NCBI RefSeq assembly: GCF_021026345.1
Contig: NZ_JAJNCZ010000002.1
Coordinates: 186,001 to 250,000, forward strand
Reading direction: 5' to 3'
Source of the DNA: Rhizobium sp. GN54
GTDB taxonomy: Bacteria; Pseudomonadota; Alphaproteobacteria; Rhizobiales; Rhizobiaceae
Length of the DNA stretch: 64,000 bases
The notes beneath the pieces are model-generated. The model searched no databases. It was not told where the DNA came from and saw only the letters and a program-made list of their open reading frames with translations. Position numbers and translations under genes: made by a program. Shown piece after piece: positions 30,796-38,793 of the stretch. Position 1 is the first letter of the stretch; the number at the start of each line of letters is the position of its first letter.

Positions 30796-31203
30796 ATGTT
30801 GATACGTGGCAGGATACTCGCCTCATTTTTCATGCTGCCGATGCTCGCTGCCCCGGCGCCGGCGCAAGAGAGTCCCTATCCCGGCCGGCCGGGACTGGCC
30901 TTCCCGGAAGGAACACCCCTGGAGACCGCGCGTTGCAACGATCTCCACAAGACCATTGAGAATTTCCAGCCTCCAAGCGGCCAGCGCATCGATCTGTGGG
31001 CTTCCGGCCCGCTGACGATCGTGGAGACGGACGAGGTGCTCTGGTACCTCGGCATCTGCCCGGTGCCGGGCATCCGCGTCTTGTGCGTGACCTACTCGGA
31101 CAACGGCATGCAGGTCGGCGATGTCGTGACCGTGCGCGGCGCCATGAGAATTCAGGACGACAGCCATGTTCTGCTCGACCCCTGCCTCGCTTCGCGCGAC
31201 TGA
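30796..31203 (+). CDS. Small secreted protein, possible OB-fold
   Basis: A 135-residue protein I cannot name. It starts with a signal peptide (MLIRGRILASFFMLPMLAAP, likely cleaved after APAPAQ). The mature part has four cysteines and a C-terminal beta-rich stretch (MQVGDVVTVRGAMRIQDDSH) that resembles the closing strands of small periplasmic OB-fold proteins. The ATG at 30796 gives a proper signal peptide; an in-frame ATG at 30760 would spoil it. It stands alone between the aminopeptidase and an sRNA gene. Confidence 0.7.
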   Translation: MLIRGRILASFFMLPMLAAPAPAQESPYPGRPGLAFPEGTPLETARCNDLHKTIENFQPPSGQRIDLWASGPLTIVETDEVLWYLGICPVPGIRVLCVTYSDNGMQVGDVVTVRGAMRIQDDSHVLLDPCLASRD

Positions 31204-31396
31204 TCCGATCGCGTCGGGAGTGTTGCGAGGGTGTGCGGTGTCGGTATTAATCCATGCGATGCACGCATGGCTCCCATGCCAAGATTTCGCTGTCGTTATT
31301 TTTTGTTTCGGTTATAAAGCGCGCATCGAAGCGAACGCGATATGCGGTCGAAGCGAAAGAGAAACGAAAGATTTCGCCGCAAGGCGATCCTGCTAG

Positions 31397-31555
31397 GTGC
31401 TCCGGTCCAATACCTGTCCGGTCACTCCTCCTCCCTCCTCCGGGCGGGTGTTCGGAGCACGTAGAGTCCGCTTGAGCTCTCCTCCTCCCAAGCTCGCGGA
31501 CAGGTCGGGAAACCGACCCATAGGCGGTGCCTCCGGCACCGCCTTTCTCTTTTTT
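31397..31555 (+). ncRNA. Structured sRNA with two anti-Shine-Dalgarno loops (cuckoo/alpha-r14-like)
   Basis: The segment folds by eye into successive hairpins. Stem GTGCTCCG/CGGAGCAC (31397-31404/31453-31460) encloses a second stem ACCTGTCCGG/CCGGGCGGGT (31412-31421/31440-31449, two G-U pairs), whose loop reads CACTCCTCCTCCCTCCT. A second hairpin, 31466-31478/31491-31501, exposes CTCCTCCTCCC in its loop. A GAAA tetraloop hairpin (31503-31518) and a terminator (31523-31555) follow. CCUCCUCCC loops are the mark of the rhizobial cuckoo/alpha-r14 sRNA families, thought to pair with ribosome-binding sites of target mRNAs. The 5' end is inferred from the outer stem; no promoter could be fixed. Confidence 0.78.
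31523..31555 (+). terminator. Rho-independent terminator of the anti-SD sRNA
   Basis: A perfect 9-bp stem GGCGGTGCC/GGCACCGCC (31523-31531/31535-31543) with a TCC loop is followed by TTTCTCTTTTTT. Confidence 0.9.
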
Positions 31556-31574
31556 GAAGGCCTTTTCGGTCATG

Positions 31575-31614
31575 CCTCCCGGTCGCATCCCTGCGCGGCC
31601 GGGAGGTTTTTTTT
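31575..31614 (+). terminator. Second plus-strand terminator after the sRNA
   Basis: An 8-bp stem CCTCCCGG/CCGGGAGG (31575-31582/31599-31606) is followed by eight T. The T-run is on the plus strand, so it backs up the sRNA terminator rather than ending prmA, which arrives from the other side. Confidence 0.75.
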
Positions 31615-31637
31615 GACGCATGCGCGTCAGGGCCACG

Positions 31638-32516
31638 TCAGGGCCTGTCGAGATGGATCGTCACCCAGCCATTGCGCCAGATGGTGCGGACGTGGCGCAG
31701 GCCGGCGCCGGAATAGGCGGCGATCACCTTCCAGCGCTGGTTGGCGAGAATGCCGGAGAGGACCACGTGTCCGCCGGGTGCCAGATGTGCGGCAAGCTGC
31801 GGCGCCATCCGCATCAGCGGGCGGGCGAGGATGTTGGCGATGATCAGGTCGAAGGGGCCGTGCCGGCGGAAGGCGGTGTGGTGGAAGCCGGTCGCCGTCT
31901 CGAGCGTCATGCCGGCGGCGATCCCGTTCTTGCGCACGTTCTCGCGCGCCACCTTCGTGGCGACCGGGTCGATGTCGGTGGCCAGTACCGGGATCGGCGC
32001 CAGCTTGCGGGCGGCGATCGCCAGCACGCCGCTGCCGGTGCCGAGGTCGAGGGCGGAGCGGATCCGGCCCCTGCGCATGACGTGCTCGATCACCTCGAGG
32101 CAGCCGGCGGTGGTGCCGTGGTGGCCGGTGCCGAAGGCCTGCCCGGCGTCGATCTCGATTGCGATCTCGCCGGAGCGGGCGGTGCCCCGGTCATGCGATC
32201 CGTGCACGACGAAGCGGCCGGCGCGGACCGGCTGCAGGCCTTCCAGCGACCTGGCGATCCAGTCGACGTCGGGAATGTCCTCGCGCTCGATCCTCGCTTC
32301 GGGAAAGGCGGGCGCCAGCAATGCGGCGAAGCGCTCGCGCATCTCCTCTTCCTCGTCGGCCATCAGGTACAGCGATGCTTCCCAGATGTCGCGCTTTTCG
32401 TCGATCTCCATGGTGGCGATGGCGTAGCCTTCGTCCTCGAAGGCGTCGGACATCAGCGCCAGGATCGCCTCGGCGTTCTTCTCGGTCGTGGTGGTGAAAA
32501 GACGAATCTCGCTCAC
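31638..32516 (-). CDS. prmA: Ribosomal protein L11 methyltransferase PrmA
   Basis: PrmA trimethylates ribosomal protein L11. The 292-residue protein has a substrate-recognition N-terminal domain and a SAM-binding domain with LDLGTGSGVLAIAARKL (motif I), ATDIDPVATKVARENVRKN, and the catalytic-loop motif LIIANILARPL; GQAFGTGHHGTTAGCLEVIE is a further PrmA mark. The start is the GTG at 32516, where family similarity begins (VSEIRLFTTTTEKNAE); the open frame continues upstream with no similarity. It runs against the sRNA and its terminators. Confidence 0.93.
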   Translation of the reverse strand: MSEIRLFTTTTEKNAEAILALMSDAFEDEGYAIATMEIDEKRDIWEASLYLMADEEEEMRERFAALLAPAFPEARIEREDIPDVDWIARSLEGLQPVRAGRFVVHGSHDRGTARSGEIAIEIDAGQAFGTGHHGTTAGCLEVIEHVMRRGRIRSALDLGTGSGVLAIAARKLAPIPVLATDIDPVATKVARENVRKNGIAAGMTLETATGFHHTAFRRHGPFDLIIANILARPLMRMAPQLAAHLAPGGHVVLSGILANQRWKVIAAYSGAGLRHVRTIWRNGWVTIHLDRP

Positions 32517-32643
32517 GGTCTCGGTGTTCCTGCTTGCCGGCCGGACGGCATGCCCTGGCCATTTACGCGGTCGGCTGCGACACGGGCCGCTGCCGATCCG
32601 ACCCGCGGCGCAGTAGCATGTCCGCGGGCTGGCGCAAAGCGCA

Positions 32644-33774
32644 TCAATACGCGACGGGCAGCCAGGGCGGCTCCGGCGTGTCCATGCCGGCAATGCTGCG
32701 CACCAGCGCCCGCTCGGCGAAGCGGAGATGCGCCATCAGCGGCAGGATGCGGTCGCGCAGGGCGAGCGATGCCGGCCGGTCCATCGTCGCCATCGCCGTC
32801 AGCATGCGGGTCTGGCGCAGCACGCCGCGGACCGCCGGCAGGCGCAGGTCCGAATAGTCGGCCTCGCGTCCCTCCGAGACGAGCCAGGCGAGCCAGCAGG
32901 CGTCCTCGATGCCGAGGTTCATGCCGCGGGCGCCGATCGGCGAATGGATATGGGCGGCGTCGCCCGCCAGAAAGACGCGCCCGGCCGACATCGTCTCGAC
33001 ATGGCGGAAACTGACGGTGAACTGCGAGCGCCAGGCGCATTCGCCATTCGGACGCGGATGGACGATCCGGTCCTCGAAATCGGCCATGGTGGAGATGTAG
33101 CGCAGCACGTTGGCGCGGACCGGGATGCAGGCGAGGACGCCGGGATTGAAGAACTCCACCCGCCCGTGGCGGACGTCGACCGGCGCGTCATAGGCGTAGT
33201 CGGCAAGGAAGAAGTCGTTGTCCAGCGCGTCGCCCGGAAAGGTGAAGCCGCAGGCCTTGCGGACGGTGGAATGGGCGCCGTCGGCGCCGACGAGCATGGT
33301 CGGCCTGACCGTTTCGCCGCTGTCGTCGTTGCGCACGAGCGTGACCTCGGGCGCATCCGGGGTGCCGTCGATCCTGTTGACCCGCGTGTGCCATTCGGGC
33401 TCGACCTCAAGCGCCCGCAGCCGCTCCAGCAGCAGGCGCTCGGTGGCGCCCTGAGGCAGGATGCTGAGCGCCGGGCCGGGTCCGCGAAACCGCGCCGTGC
33501 TGACCGTGAGAAGCGGGGCACCGAGTGAGGAAAGCTTGAGGCCCTCGATCGGCAGCGCCTGTGCGGCGATGTCGGCGGCGACACCCGAGGGGCCGAGCAG
33601 CATCAGGGTGCGGGCGTTGACGCCGAGCGCGCGGCTCTCGTTTTCGGCGACGGGGCCATCGGTCTCGGCGACGATGCGCGGCTTGATGCCGCGGCGTGCC
33701 AGTTCGAGGGCCAGCGTCAGCCCCACCGGTCCCGCGCCGGCGATGAGGATCGAGCAGTCGGCGCGTGAAACCAT
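32644..33774 (-). CDS. FAD-dependent monooxygenase (PHBH-like aromatic hydroxylase family)
   Basis: A 376-residue flavoprotein. The FAD dinucleotide-binding motif ILIAGAGPVGLTLALELARRG starts near residue 9, the DG motif is VGADGAHSTVRKACGF, and the GD motif is FLAGDAAHIHSPIGARGMNLG. This family (UbiH, PHBH, PheA, MhpA relatives) inserts oxygen into aromatic or polyketide-like substrates with NAD(P)H. The short C-terminus lacks the thioredoxin-like domain of phenol hydroxylases. The substrate is unknown. The SCO1-like gene is 12 bases upstream on the same strand, but no functional link is evident. Confidence 0.88.
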   Translation of the reverse strand: MVSRADCSILIAGAGPVGLTLALELARRGIKPRIVAETDGPVAENESRALGVNARTLMLLGPSGVAADIAAQALPIEGLKLSSLGAPLLTVSTARFRGPGPALSILPQGATERLLLERLRALEVEPEWHTRVNRIDGTPDAPEVTLVRNDDSGETVRPTMLVGADGAHSTVRKACGFTFPGDALDNDFFLADYAYDAPVDVRHGRVEFFNPGVLACIPVRANVLRYISTMADFEDRIVHPRPNGECAWRSQFTVSFRHVETMSAGRVFLAGDAAHIHSPIGARGMNLGIEDACWLAWLVSEGREADYSDLRLPAVRGVLRQTRMLTAMATMDRPASLALRDRILPLMAHLRFAERALVRSIAGMDTPEPPWLPVAY

Positions 33775-33786
33775 GGGCGGAGGTCC

Positions 33787-34386
33787 CTATCCCTTGATGA
33801 GGTTCTCCAGCTTTTGTACGGCAACATCGGGGTTCTCGCCATAGGCTATGGTGCCCCGGAAGCGACCGTCCTTGTCGAGCAGGAAGACGGAAGCGGTGTG
33901 GTCCATCGTGTATTCGCCGTCCGGCTGGCTCTCGTCGACCGGTACCTTGCGGGCATAGACGCGGAAGCCCTTGACCATGTCCATGACCTTGTCGGCCGGG
34001 CCGGAAATGCCGGTCACGCGCTTGGAAACATTGGAAACATAGGTCCCGAGGATCTCCGGCGTGTCGCGCTCGGGATCGACGGTGACGAAATAGGCCTGCA
34101 TCTTCGAGCCGTCCGGATCGGTCTTGGCGAGCCAGCCGTCGAGCTCGAACAGCGTCGTCGGGCAGACCTCGGGGCAATGGGTGAAGCCGAAGAAGAGCGC
34201 GGTCGGCTTGCCGGTGAACGCCTTCTCAGTGACGGGGCTGCCGTCCTGCGAAACAAGCGTGAAGGGCACGCCGAAGGGGCCCTCGGCCAACTGGTCTCCG
34301 GTGCGCGTCATCTCCAGCGTCAGCCAGCCGAGCAGGCCGGCAAGGAGGGCAATGGCGATCCAGAGGATGGTGCGTACGGTCTTCAT
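33787..34386 (-). CDS. SCO1/SenC-family copper chaperone
   Basis: A 199-residue protein with one N-terminal membrane anchor (about residues 5-25) and a thioredoxin-like periplasmic domain. The copper-binding CxxxC is FTHCPEVCPTTLF, and the distal His ligand lies in YTMDHTASVFLLD. SCO proteins help build the CuA centre of cytochrome c oxidase or act in thiol redox control. The ATG at 34386 is chosen for the usual basic-then-hydrophobic start; an ATG five codons earlier is possible, and neither has a good RBS. Its stop is 12 bases before the FAD monooxygenase. Confidence 0.93.
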   Translation of the reverse strand: MKTVRTILWIAIALLAGLLGWLTLEMTRTGDQLAEGPFGVPFTLVSQDGSPVTEKAFTGKPTALFFGFTHCPEVCPTTLFELDGWLAKTDPDGSKMQAYFVTVDPERDTPEILGTYVSNVSKRVTGISGPADKVMDMVKGFRVYARKVPVDESQPDGEYTMDHTASVFLLDKDGRFRGTIAYGENPDVAVQKLENLIKG

Positions 34387-34523
34387 GAGGCAATCCGTCA
34401 TCGGCAGGTCGGCCGCGGCGCGGCCGGTTCAGACCGTGTCATAGTCGGTCCCGCCGCAGGGGGCAAATGCACGTTTTGCCGCAAGCGGGCGCGCCGGGCG
34501 GCGATCCTGCCGGTCCGACTGCG

Positions 34524-34682
34524 TCAGAAGCACCAGGACAGGCCGGTTTCCGCCATGGAAAGCAGGATCGACGAGCCATGTTCCAGCCAGCCGGCGAAGG
34601 CGAGCGCGGAGAGCGCGCCGAGCAGGGCTGCCCCGGAAGCGATCAGGACGGCGGCGCGGACGGTGTGGCGGGCGGTGGTCAT
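34524..34682 (-). CDS. Small one-helix membrane protein (52 aa)
   Basis: A short ORF of 52 codons on the minus strand, upstream of the SCO1-like gene. It starts MTTARHTVRAAVLIASGAAL and ends AETGLSWCF. A single hydrophobic helix spans about residues 10-31, preceded by basic residues and followed by a short polar tail, a layout of real small membrane proteins. The codon use matches the surrounding genes. There is no clear RBS before the ATG. I do not recognise a family; 137 bases separate it from the next gene. Confidence 0.55.
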   Translation of the reverse strand: MTTARHTVRAAVLIASGAALLGALSALAFAGWLEHGSSILLSMAETGLSWCF

Positions 34683-34963
34683 GAGCGCATGTTAGCGCAG
34701 ATGGGCGCCGACCGGAATGGGGCAGGGCGCCGGTGCCGGCCGCCGGCCGCCGGCGCGGAGCCGCGTGCTCCCGGGCGGCCTCAAGGCCGTGCAACGCCCC
34801 GAAACCGGACGTTTGCCGGAGATTCTTAGCGTTTGCTTAATCTATCTCTGCAAGGCTTGCCGCAGCGTATGGGCCGTCCTGGCCTCTCGGGCATGAGGTC
34901 CGCCGGCCGTTCAGGCCTTGCGCGCAGATGCGATCCCTCGGCCGAATCTGGGAAGTCCGATCC

Positions 34964-35428
34964 ATGTCCAACGCCATCAAGCAATCCGGCGCCTATCTCG
35001 AAATCGTCTCCTTCCACCTCGGAGACCAGGAATTCTGCATCGACATCATGGCGATCCGCGAAATCCGCGGCTGGGCGCCGGTGACGCCGATGCCGCATAC
35101 GCCGCCCTACGTCCTCGGCCTGATCAACCTGCGCGGTGCGGTGATCCCGGTCATCGACATGGCCTGCCGTCTCGGCATGAAGATGACCGAGCCGTCCGAG
35201 CGTTCGGCGATCATCGTCACCGACATCGCCGGCAAGCTCGTCGGCCTGCTGGTGGAGCAGGTCTCCGACATGATGACCATCAAGAGCGAAGACCTGCAGG
35301 CGGCGCCGGAAATCATCCCGGAAGCCCAGCGCGCCTTCTGCCGCGGCATCGTCGCCCTGGAAAAGACGATGGTCTGCTTCCTCAACCTCGACACCGTGAT
35401 CGCCGACGAACTGGCGCAGGCCGCCTGA
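34964..35428 (+). CDS. cheW: Chemotaxis coupling protein CheW
   Basis: A 154-residue CheW-domain protein. Marks are EIVSFHLGDQEFCIDIMAIRE, VTPMPHTPPYVLGLINLRGAVIPVIDM and IVTDIAGKLVGLLVEQVSDM. CheW links chemoreceptors to the CheA kinase in the cytoplasm. No other chemotaxis gene is nearby, so it is an orphan copy that may serve receptors encoded elsewhere. The ATG at 34964 has GGGAAG upstream; an in-frame ATG at 34928 is less likely. Confidence 0.92.
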   Translation: MSNAIKQSGAYLEIVSFHLGDQEFCIDIMAIREIRGWAPVTPMPHTPPYVLGLINLRGAVIPVIDMACRLGMKMTEPSERSAIIVTDIAGKLVGLLVEQVSDMMTIKSEDLQAAPEIIPEAQRAFCRGIVALEKTMVCFLNLDTVIADELAQAA

Positions 35429-35570
35429 TCGACGGAGACCGGCCGGTCGCATGACGAAACCCCGGGACGCGCGTCGCCGGGGTTTTCGCGCGCGCGCCGC
35501 ACACCGGCCTTTTCGTTCGCCCCCTTGATTCTTCGCAACGCGATGCAACATGCTTGTCCGTAGTCTGGAT

Positions 35571-35672
35571 CTAAAGCACGCCGCGATCTTTCAGATTCGC
35601 TCCGGTGCTTTAGTCCATTGATTTTACGCATGTTGTCGTCGCAAACCCGCTGCACACTTTTGCGCGACATGC
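35571..35672. repeat. Dispersed palindromic repeat, copy 2 with a CTAAAGCAC hairpin
   Basis: Two palindromes: CTAAAGCAC/GTGCTTTAG (35571-35579/35605-35613), and GCATGT/ACATGC ends at 35628-35672 enclosing TCGCAAACCCGCTGCACAC and TTTTGCGCG. The second part is a diverged copy of the element at 30642-30685 in the opposite orientation. Such elements are abundant between genes in rhizobia. Confidence 0.65.
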
Positions 35673-35712
35673 GTTAGCCCCGGAAATGCGCCATGAAATC
35701 GGAGTGCCCATC

Positions 35713-36342
35713 ATGAAGTGCCTGCTGCTCATCGACCTCCAGTCCGGGTTCTGCCCGGGCGGCAACCTGGCCGTCCCCGAGGGCGACGACGTGATCCCAG
35801 TCGCCAACCGGCTGATGGCGAAGGGCGGCTACGACCTGATCGTCGCCTCGCAGGACTGGCATCCCGCCGACCACGGCAGTTTCGCCTCCAGCCATCCCGG
35901 GCGGAACCCGTTCGAGATGGGAGAACTGAAGGGCAAGCCGCAGATGCTCTGGCCGGACCATTGCGTCGAGCACACCGAGGATGCAGCGCTCCATCCCGCC
36001 CTCGACGTGACGCGGATCGACTACATCCAGAAGAAGGGCATGGATCGCGAGGTCGACAGCTATTCCGCCTTTCGCGACAACGACAGGACGGCCCATACCG
36101 GGCTTGCCGACTACCTGCGCCAGCGCGGGGTGACGCAGATCGACATCGGCGGGCTTGCGACGGATTACTGCGTTCAGGCTTCGGCGATTGACGCGGTCGA
36201 GATGTTGCCCGGCGTGCGCGTCCGCTTCGTCGAGGACCTGAGCCGCGGCATTGCGCCGGAGACGGTCGCTGCGGCGGAAAAGGCGATGGCTGCGGCAGGG
36301 GTTGCGACAGTGACGGAGGCCGAGATCCTGCGCGAGGCGTGA
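35713..36342 (+). CDS. pncA: Nicotinamidase (pyrazinamidase) PncA
   Basis: PncA hydrolyses nicotinamide to nicotinate in NAD salvage. The 209-residue protein has the complete catalytic set: Asp8 in LLLIDLQSGFCPGG, Lys in IDYIQKKGMD and Cys in GLATDYCVQASA. Metal-binding residues lie in ASQDWHPADHGSFASSHPG (Asp and His residues). The ATG at 35713 begins the family N-terminus. Confidence 0.96.
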   Translation: MKCLLLIDLQSGFCPGGNLAVPEGDDVIPVANRLMAKGGYDLIVASQDWHPADHGSFASSHPGRNPFEMGELKGKPQMLWPDHCVEHTEDAALHPALDVTRIDYIQKKGMDREVDSYSAFRDNDRTAHTGLADYLRQRGVTQIDIGGLATDYCVQASAIDAVEMLPGVRVRFVEDLSRGIAPETVAAAEKAMAAAGVATVTEAEILREA

Positions 36343-36430
36343 CCGGCGGCTGAACCGCAGGTTGGAACAAAGCGGGGCGAACCGCATTTCCCCTTCCGAA
36401 GGCGCAGAAAAGCGCTGCAGGGAGATCACC

Positions 36431-36928
36431 ATGAAACCGCTTGCAACTCTTTCGTTCATCCTGCTTACCGGCGCGATCGCCGCTCCCGCATTTGCGGCTA
36501 CGACCATCGACGGCATGAACGTTCCGGTCCCGACCCCGCGTCCCGCCCTCGAGATGGCGCAGGCGTCCGCCGAGCCGATGACCCGGCCTGACGCTTCCGG
36601 CCAGGATGGCCAGGCTCAGGATGGTCAGGCCATGGACATGATGAGCACCGGTGCGATCGCGCCGAGCGTCTCCGGTGTCGAGGACTTCAAGGCGATCGAT
36701 GTCGCCAGGATCGCGGTGATGCGCGTTGACGAGGTCGCCGACGAGGATACCCGCGAGCAGTATCGCCTGCTGTCAGACAGCCATTCCGCCGACATGCGCA
36801 AGCTCCAGTCCGACATCAGGACCAATGCAGACCTGGTCGCAGCGCTTGAGGCGCAGCAGGTCGATGTCGATCAGGTCATTTCCGTCCAGCAGAACGGCGA
36901 CGGCAGCGTGACGTTCATCGTCCTGTAG
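36431..36928 (+). CDS. Secreted hypothetical protein
   Basis: A 165-residue protein I do not recognise. It has a typical signal peptide (MKPLATLSFILLTGAIAAPA, cleaved near AFA-AT), a Pro-rich linker (VPVPTPRP), a Gln/Asp/Met-rich low-complexity stretch around residues 50-75, and a helical C-terminal half (EDTREQYRLLSDSHSADMRK onward). GGAGATCACC before the ATG at 36431 gives a good RBS. It is probably periplasmic. Confidence 0.75.
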   Translation: MKPLATLSFILLTGAIAAPAFAATTIDGMNVPVPTPRPALEMAQASAEPMTRPDASGQDGQAQDGQAMDMMSTGAIAPSVSGVEDFKAIDVARIAVMRVDEVADEDTREQYRLLSDSHSADMRKLQSDIRTNADLVAALEAQQVDVDQVISVQQNGDGSVTFIVL

Positions 36929-36996
36929 GCCGGCCGGGCGCCCGCCGACAAACAGCTACGGAGGAGGAGGCCGCAATGGGTCCGGGGCAATCCGGC

Positions 36997-37488
36997 CTAT
37001 TGCGGCTTTCCGTTCGTCCAGGTGACGTTCTCGCCGAAGAGCGGCACCGTGGAGATCGACATCTTGGCGGAGCCTTCCGTCAGTTCCCGCGAGTGGGCCA
37101 GGTAGATGAGCGTGTCGTTCTTGCGGTCGTAGATGCGGGTGACCACCAGCTTCTTCCAGATCAGCGACAGGCCGGCCTTGAACACTTCCTCGCCGTCCTT
37201 CGACAGATCGATCTCGCCGATCGTGATCGGGCCGGTCTGCTGGCAGGCGATGGCGTTGTTGGAGGGATCTTCGAACCAGTTGCCCTTCTGCAGCCGGTCC
37301 AGGACGCCCCGGTCGAAATAGGTGATGTGGCAGGTCACGCCGGAAACTTCGGGGTCGCCGACCGCATCGATCTTGATATCGTTGCCCATCCAGTCCACCC
37401 CGACTTCGCCGACCGTGTCGGCGAGCGAACCGGTGGCAAGGAGGGCAAGGCCTGCAGCCAGGGCGATGCGAAGGCGGGAAGCAGTCAT
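36997..37488 (-). CDS. CreA-family periplasmic protein
   Basis: A 163-residue protein with a signal peptide (TASRLRIALAAGLALLATGS) and the CreA pattern: EVGVDWMGNDIKIDAVGDPE, GVTCHITYFDRG, WFEDPSNNAIACQQTGPI and LVVTRIYDRKNDTLIYLAHS. CreA proteins are widespread and of unknown role. The ATG at 37488 has GGAGA upstream on the minus strand; a longer in-frame start is not needed. cutC is further upstream on the same strand. Confidence 0.9.
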   Translation of the reverse strand: MTASRLRIALAAGLALLATGSLADTVGEVGVDWMGNDIKIDAVGDPEVSGVTCHITYFDRGVLDRLQKGNWFEDPSNNAIACQQTGPITIGEIDLSKDGEEVFKAGLSLIWKKLVVTRIYDRKNDTLIYLAHSRELTEGSAKMSISTVPLFGENVTWTNGKPQ

Positions 37489-37641
37489 CGGGCGGTCTCC
37501 ATGGGGGCTGGAAGCGTCGGGCATCGAAACGGAATCGATTCAGGAATCGATTCAAGGCGATATGCGGAATGTCTCATGTCCTGCTGCGGCATTCTCCATC
37601 TCACTTAGGTGCCGCGCGGCACTTTGCAATGTCGGCCGGCC

Positions 37642-38391
37642 TCAGGGCGCTTTCGCAGCGGCGATCGTCGCGCGCACGCTTTCGGGGTCGGTCAGGGTCA
37701 GTTCGTATTCCCGGTCCTTCTCCGTGCCGCCCATGCCGACGTGGGGATTGCGGAAGCGCATGCCGCTCGGCACCGTCTTCAGCGCGGCGAAGTGCATCTC
37801 CTTCAGCCCCGCGCCGTCGCGCACCGCCTTGATGTTGCCGGCATCGAGCGCACCGCAGCCCATGATGACGATGCGCTCGCCGGCCTGCGCCACCGCCCGC
37901 CTCAGGATGTCGATCCCCTCGACCGCCGTGTCGCGCTGGCCGGAGGTCAGCACCCGGTCGACGCCGCAGCGGACCAGAGCCTCGAGCGCCTCGCCGGCGT
38001 CCTCGGTCATGTCGAAGGCGCGGTGGCAGGTGACCGACATTGGCCGGGCAGTGGCCACCAGTTCCTTCGTCCGCGCCTCGTCGATGCGGCCGTCCGGAGT
38101 GAGGCAGCCGATGACGACGCCGGCCACGCCCTCGGCGCGCAGGGCCGAAATGTCCTCGCGCATGGTCTCGAACTCGGCCTGCGAATAGAGAAAATCGCCG
38201 CCGCGGGGGCGGATGATGACATGGACCGGAATACGGGCCGCCTTCACGGCTGCGCGGATCGTCGCAAGGCTCGGCGTCAGGCCGCCCTCCATCAGGCTGG
38301 CGCAGAGCTCCACCCGGTCGGCGCCGGCCTCCTGCGCCGCCAAGAAACCGTCGATGCCTTCGACGCAGAGTTCGATGAGCGGTGCCGCCAT
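37642..38391 (-). CDS. cutC: CutC-family protein
   Basis: A 249-residue TIM-barrel protein. CutC marks are LIELCVEGIDGFLAAQEAGADRVELCASL in part, EGGLTPS, VIIRPRGGDFLYSQAE, SVTCHRAFDMTEDA, VDRVLTSGQRDTAVEGID and GCGALDAGNI. CutC was first linked to copper tolerance in E. coli, but its biochemical role is unsettled. It reads away from the MITE-like element upstream. Confidence 0.94.
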   Translation of the reverse strand: MAAPLIELCVEGIDGFLAAQEAGADRVELCASLMEGGLTPSLATIRAAVKAARIPVHVIIRPRGGDFLYSQAEFETMREDISALRAEGVAGVVIGCLTPDGRIDEARTKELVATARPMSVTCHRAFDMTEDAGEALEALVRCGVDRVLTSGQRDTAVEGIDILRRAVAQAGERIVIMGCGALDAGNIKAVRDGAGLKEMHFAALKTVPSGMRFRNPHVGMGGTEKDREYELTLTDPESVRATIAAAKAP

Positions 38392-38490
38392 GGTCTTCTT
38401 TCCTTCCCGTGATTCCGGGTGACGTTAGGGCGGCGGCAGGCCGGGAGCAATGGGGCAGGCCGGCTTTGCGTTCACCGGCGGGTGCGCTAA

Positions 38491-38757
38491 TACCAACCTG
38501 CAGTGATATTGGCCGATTGCGTGGGACCGCCTGCGGTCATCCGGAAAGGAGCATACCGCAGAGCGATGCCTGGGCATCGGTCGAGGATTGCGACGCCGCC
38601 GGTGGCCGACAGGCGGCCCACCCGGAGGGCCGGGCGCCTTTGGACTGCGGACGGCGTCGAAAATCCTCGCCGGACCGACAGGTCCGACTGCGGTTTTCTC
38701 TTGGCCGCAGGCCAAAATCGCTCCGGCGCAATCGGTCAATATCACTGCAGGTTGGTA
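38491..38757. mobile_element. MITE-like element with 31-bp terminal inverted repeats
   Basis: The ends 38491-38521 and 38727-38757 are inverted copies matching at 30 of 31 positions and begin TACCAACCTGCAGTGATATT. The 267-bp element is flanked on both sides by TAA (38488-38490 and 38758-38760), a likely target-site duplication. A second, inner inverted repeat (CGAGGATT at 38582-38589 with AATCCTCG at 38662-38669; CGACGCCG with CGGCGTCG just inside) means the whole element can fold into one long hairpin. It has no coding capacity. It is a non-autonomous element mobilised by an unknown transposase; none lies in this window. Confidence 0.82.
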
Positions 38758-38793
38758 TAAGGATTTGCGCGCACGAGAGGAAGGGATGCCGAA

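Noticed and set aside
31575-31614. Terminator of prmA
   Set aside because: The T-run is on the plus strand; prmA arrives on the minus strand, where the hairpin is not followed by a U-tract.
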